Below, piece by piece: positions 5,261 through 7,683 of a stretch of DNA of 7,683 bases. This DNA comes from Burkholderiales bacterium (GTDB lineage: Bacteria > Pseudomonadota > Gammaproteobacteria > Burkholderiales > Usitatibacteraceae). The position numbers and the translations under genes were made by a program. Where the stretch lies: contig JAICTR010000122.1 in the NCBI GenBank assembly GCA_025936275.1, forward strand, positions 1 to 7,683, read 5' to 3'. The stretch's first letter is position 1, and each line of letters opens with the position of its first letter. Under the pieces are notes generated by a model, which saw only the letters and a list, made by a program, of their open reading frames with translations, did not search any database and was not told the DNA's origin.

Positions 5261-7519
5261 TTGAGGTCGAGACGCATACGCACGCTGGCGCTCGCCCTCC
5301 TCGGCGCGGCAATTCCGGGCATCGCCGCCGCGCAACTTCCGGACGGCCTGCGACTGAAGCTCGAGCGCCAGTTCCACATGGCGCCTTCGCGCCTCGAGCG
5401 CGACAGCGCCAAGTTCCTCGAGGCCGACCGAGTCGAGGCCCAGGGGCACGACAAGGTCGTCGCCACCGGCAACGTGGTGCTGCGCCAGCGCGGCGCGAGC
5501 ATCCGCGCCGATCGCCTGGAATACGACGCCTCCGACCAGACCGCGATCGCGACCGGCGCCGTGCGCCTCGAGCGCAACGGCGACAGCGCCACCGGCCCGC
5601 GCCTGCGCTACCGCCTCGACAACGGCACCGGCGAGATGCAGTCGCCGGTCTTCGAATTTCCCAAGACGGCGGAGCGGCGCATCGCGACGCGCGGCGAGGC
5701 GACGCGCGCGGAATTGGGCGAGGAGCAGAAGAGCCGCCTCTTCGGCGCGGAGTACACCTCGTGCCCGGTGCCGCGCGACGACTGGTTCCTGCGCGTGCGC
5801 GAGCTCGATGTCGACGGCTCGCGCAATGTCGGCGCGGCGCACCATTCGCTGCTCTACTTCCTCGGCGTCCCGATCCTCTACATGCCGTACGTCACGTTCC
5901 CGCTCGACAACAAGCGCCGCTCGGGCTTCCTCGCGCCCACCTTCGGCACGTCGGGCAAGAGCGGCTTCGAGGCGTCGCTCCCGTACTACTGGAACATCGC
6001 CGAGAACATGGACACGACGGTGACGCCCAAGCTCTTCACCAAGCGCGGGCTGCAGCTGGGCGACGAGTTCCGCTACCTGGAGCCGAAGTTCTCCGGCGAG
6101 ATCGACGGCGAGTACCTGCCGCACGATCGCGTCGCGGGACGCGACCGGTGGTTCGCGGGCATCCGCCATTCGCAGCAGTTCGGCCATGGCTGGAGCGCCG
6201 CGGTGAACGCGCAGGAAGTCTCCGACGACAACTACTTCCGCGACCTCTCGACCAAGATCGCGCTCACCTCGCAGACCAACCTGCCGCACGACGCGATCGT
6301 CGCGTACAACGACGACACCTGGTCCTTCGCGACGCGCGCGCTCTCCTACCAGACGCTGCAGGATCCGCTCGGGCCGCCGGTGCCGATCCCGTATCGCATC
6401 CTCCCGCAGGCGCTCTTCTCGGGGGCGCGGCAGAACGTGCACGGCGTCGACTGGCAATTCACCACCGAGGCCTCCAACTTCCGCCATCCCACGCTGGTCG
6501 AGGGACAGCGCTTCATCTTCAACCCGTCGATCTCGATGCCGCTGCGCCGCAGCTACGGCTACGTCGTGCCGAAGCTGCAGTACTACTACCTGGCCTACCG
6601 CCTGCAGGACCACGCGACGGCGGGCGCGGAGGACGGACCGCTGTCGCTGCCGATCGCGAGCGTGGATAGCGGCCTCTACTTCGACCGCACGATCCAGTGG
6701 GGAAGCCGCACGTTCGACCAGACGCTCGAGCCGCGGCTCTATTACCTCTACGTGCCGTTCCGCGACCAGAGCCGGCTGCCGAATTTCACCACCGCGGAAA
6801 AGGACTTCAGCTTCACCCAGATCTTCACCGAGAACCGCTTCGTCGGCGGCGACCGCGTGGGCGACGCGAACCAGATCACGCTCGGGCTCACCTCGCGCAT
6901 GATCGAGTCCAACACCGGCCTCGAGCGCTTCACCGCCAGCGTCGGGCAGGTCTACTACTTCGAGCCGCCGCGCGTCTCCCTCGGCCAGTCGCAGGCCGAC
7001 GCCAAGCATTCCGACATCCTCGCCGCGGTGGCGAGCCAGATGTCGCCCTCGGTCTCGATCGACGCGGGCTTCCAGTACACGCCGAACCTCAACCGCTCGG
7101 AGAAGGTGGTGCTCGAGGGTCATTACTCGCCGGAGCCGGGCCGCGTGTTCAACGCCGCCTATCGCTACGCGCGCGGCACGACCGACCCGAACGCCGATCC
7201 GTCGCTGCAGGCCGGCATCGCGCAGGTGGATCTCTCGGCGCAGTGGCCGATCACGCACGACATCACCGGCGTCGCGCGCTGGAACTGGAGCACGCAGGAT
7301 CGCAAGCTCCTCGAGGGACTGGTGGGCTTCGAGTACAATGCGGGGTGCTGGCAGCTGCGCGCGGTGGCGCACCGGTTCATCACGGCGACCCAGCAGTATT
7401 CGACGTCGTTCCAGATACAGCTCGAGCTCACCGGCTTCTCGCGCATCGGAATCAACCCGCTGGAAACGCTCCGGCAGAATATCGCCGGCTACCGCCGGTC
7501 CGACGAGATCCCCCCATGA
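5261..7519 (+). CDS. lptD: LPS-assembly protein LptD (outer-membrane LPS translocon)
   Basis: LptD is the outer-membrane beta-barrel that, with the lipoprotein LptE, inserts LPS into the outer leaflet. From TTG at 5261 it has 752 residues (E. coli 784). A basic signal peptide (RSRRIR, then a hydrophobic core) ends at AAA|QL after residue 24. An OstA/LptA-like periplasmic jellyroll follows (about 44-145), then the barrel. Conserved marks are YTSCP (C168), KRRSGFL (218-224), LPYYWNIAENMD (240-251), QTLEPRLYYLYVPFRDQS (487-504) and a C-terminal strand region with C696 (NAGCW). Those are the only two cysteines. No ATG lies in frame before residue 40, past the signal peptide, so the start must be non-ATG: TTG 5261 gives a normal signal sequence, while GTG 5216 would add 15 atypical residues. 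The Shine-Dalgarno is weak (GAAG at 5253-5256). It overlaps surA by ATGA and is divergent from amgK. Confidence 0.96.
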   Translation: MRSRRIRTLALALLGAAIPGIAAAQLPDGLRLKLERQFHMAPSRLERDSAKFLEADRVEAQGHDKVVATGNVVLRQRGASIRADRLEYDASDQTAIATGAVRLERNGDSATGPRLRYRLDNGTGEMQSPVFEFPKTAERRIATRGEATRAELGEEQKSRLFGAEYTSCPVPRDDWFLRVRELDVDGSRNVGAAHHSLLYFLGVPILYMPYVTFPLDNKRRSGFLAPTFGTSGKSGFEASLPYYWNIAENMDTTVTPKLFTKRGLQLGDEFRYLEPKFSGEIDGEYLPHDRVAGRDRWFAGIRHSQQFGHGWSAAVNAQEVSDDNYFRDLSTKIALTSQTNLPHDAIVAYNDDTWSFATRALSYQTLQDPLGPPVPIPYRILPQALFSGARQNVHGVDWQFTTEASNFRHPTLVEGQRFIFNPSISMPLRRSYGYVVPKLQYYYLAYRLQDHATAGAEDGPLSLPIASVDSGLYFDRTIQWGSRTFDQTLEPRLYYLYVPFRDQSRLPNFTTAEKDFSFTQIFTENRFVGGDRVGDANQITLGLTSRMIESNTGLERFTASVGQVYYFEPPRVSLGQSQADAKHSDILAAVASQMSPSVSIDAGFQYTPNLNRSEKVVLEGHYSPEPGRVFNAAYRYARGTTDPNADPSLQAGIAQVDLSAQWPITHDITGVARWNWSTQDRKLLEGLVGFEYNAGCWQLRAVAHRFITATQQYSTSFQIQLELTGFSRIGINPLETLRQNIAGYRRSDEIPP

Positions 7520-7683
7520 TTCGAAAGCTTCTCCGACTCCTCGCCCTGTGCGCGGGCGCCGCGGCGACGATGGTCCTCGCGCAGGCGCCGTCCGCGCCCG
7601 CGGCCGCCGGGCGCCTCGATACGCGCCTCGCCGACACCCCCGCGCGCATCGTTCCCGTGGATCGCATCGGCGCGGTGGTGTAC
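7516..7683 (+). CDS. surA: SurA periplasmic chaperone/peptidyl-prolyl isomerase, N-terminal fragment
   Basis: Only the first 56 residues are visible; the gene runs off the window in frame. The ATG overlaps the lptD TGA as ATGA, with at best a weak upstream GAGA, so it is probably translated by coupling to lptD. A signal peptide is clear: basic MIRK, hydrophobic LLRLLALCAGAAATMVLA, with likely cleavage before QAPSAP. The Cys in LALC does not fit a lipobox. VDRIGAVVY at the end matches the conserved first strand of SurA's chaperone domain, usually V-D-[RK]-I-x-A-V-V followed by an N/D-E-V-I segment. SurA guards unfolded outer-membrane proteins in the periplasm, LptD being a major client, and lptD-surA is a standard gene pair. 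The parvulin domains cannot be seen here, so the call rests on context and this short motif. Confidence 0.85.
   Translation, partial: MIRKLLRLLALCAGAAATMVLAQAPSAPAAAGRLDTRLADTPARIVPVDRIGAVVY

Noticed and set aside
4192..5592. A 466-codon version of AmgK starting inside lptD
   Set aside because: The extra N-terminal residues are antisense lptD sequence with no kinase features, and the probable promoter at 5234-5242 lies inside this extension.
4282..6669. A 795-codon plus-strand frame running from inside amgK into lptD
   Set aside because: It reads antisense through amgK and then out of frame through lptD. The second half is a frame-shifted Arg/Ala-rich reading of lptD.
5237..7372. A 711-codon open frame antisense to lptD
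   Set aside because: It lies opposite an unmistakable lptD. Its product is Arg/Ala/Val/Glu-rich low-complexity sequence with no recognisable domain, as expected from the complementary frame of a high-GC gene.
1..7683. A hidden defence system, mobile element, CRISPR array, tRNA or terminator hairpin
   Set aside because: All bases except about 85 are covered by eight recognisable housekeeping genes. I saw no repeat arrays, inverted terminal repeats, tRNA-like folds or T-tailed hairpins.

Overview
The window is an ordinary, densely packed piece of chromosome from a high-GC (about 70% by eye) Gram-negative bacterium. An outer-membrane LPS translocon gene (lptD), a SurA chaperone, ubiquinone hydroxylases and the AmgK/MurU peptidoglycan-recycling pair occur together. 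Gene order and protein character point to a betaproteobacterium or a close relative; this taxonomic placement is inference. Every gene is chromosomal housekeeping. I see no mobile element, RNA gene, CRISPR array or phage gene, and no stretch of more than about 70 bases without a gene.

Layout. A 70-bp divergent control region (5191-5260) splits the window in two. To its left, on the minus strand, six genes run away from it in a tight chain: amgK (4192-5190), murU (3506-4192), a PaiB-family FMN-binding protein (2880-3509), pepP (1551-2870), ubiH (413-1546) and a second UbiH/UbiF/VisC-type hydroxylase (1-416, 3' end off the window). The junctions are TGATG, ATGA, a 9-bp gap, a 4-bp gap and GTGA, so this is almost certainly one operon with translational coupling. 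To its right, on the plus strand, lptD (5261-7519) overlaps surA (7516 onward, truncated by the window end) by ATGA.

How the genes work together. AmgK and MurU turn recycled MurNAc into MurNAc-1-phosphate and then UDP-MurNAc, bypassing the early, fosfomycin-sensitive steps of peptidoglycan synthesis. LptD inserts LPS into the outer membrane, and SurA escorts beta-barrel proteins, LptD included, across the periplasm. The divergon therefore sets wall recycling back to back with outer-membrane assembly, as I recall it in pseudomonads. The pepP-ubiH-second hydroxylase order matches the E. coli pepP-ubiH-ubiI cluster and supplies ring hydroxylation in ubiquinone synthesis. The least expected member is the PaiB-like gene wedged between murU and pepP.

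No wholly new system was found. The points most worth a second look are the PaiB-family gene in the recycling/ubiquinone operon, an LptD with only two cysteines, an Asn in place of the usual Asp in MurU's C-terminal metal motif, the non-ATG start of lptD, an extended -10 promoter in the divergent region, and Shine-Dalgarno sequences embedded as Arg-Arg codons in the preceding genes.
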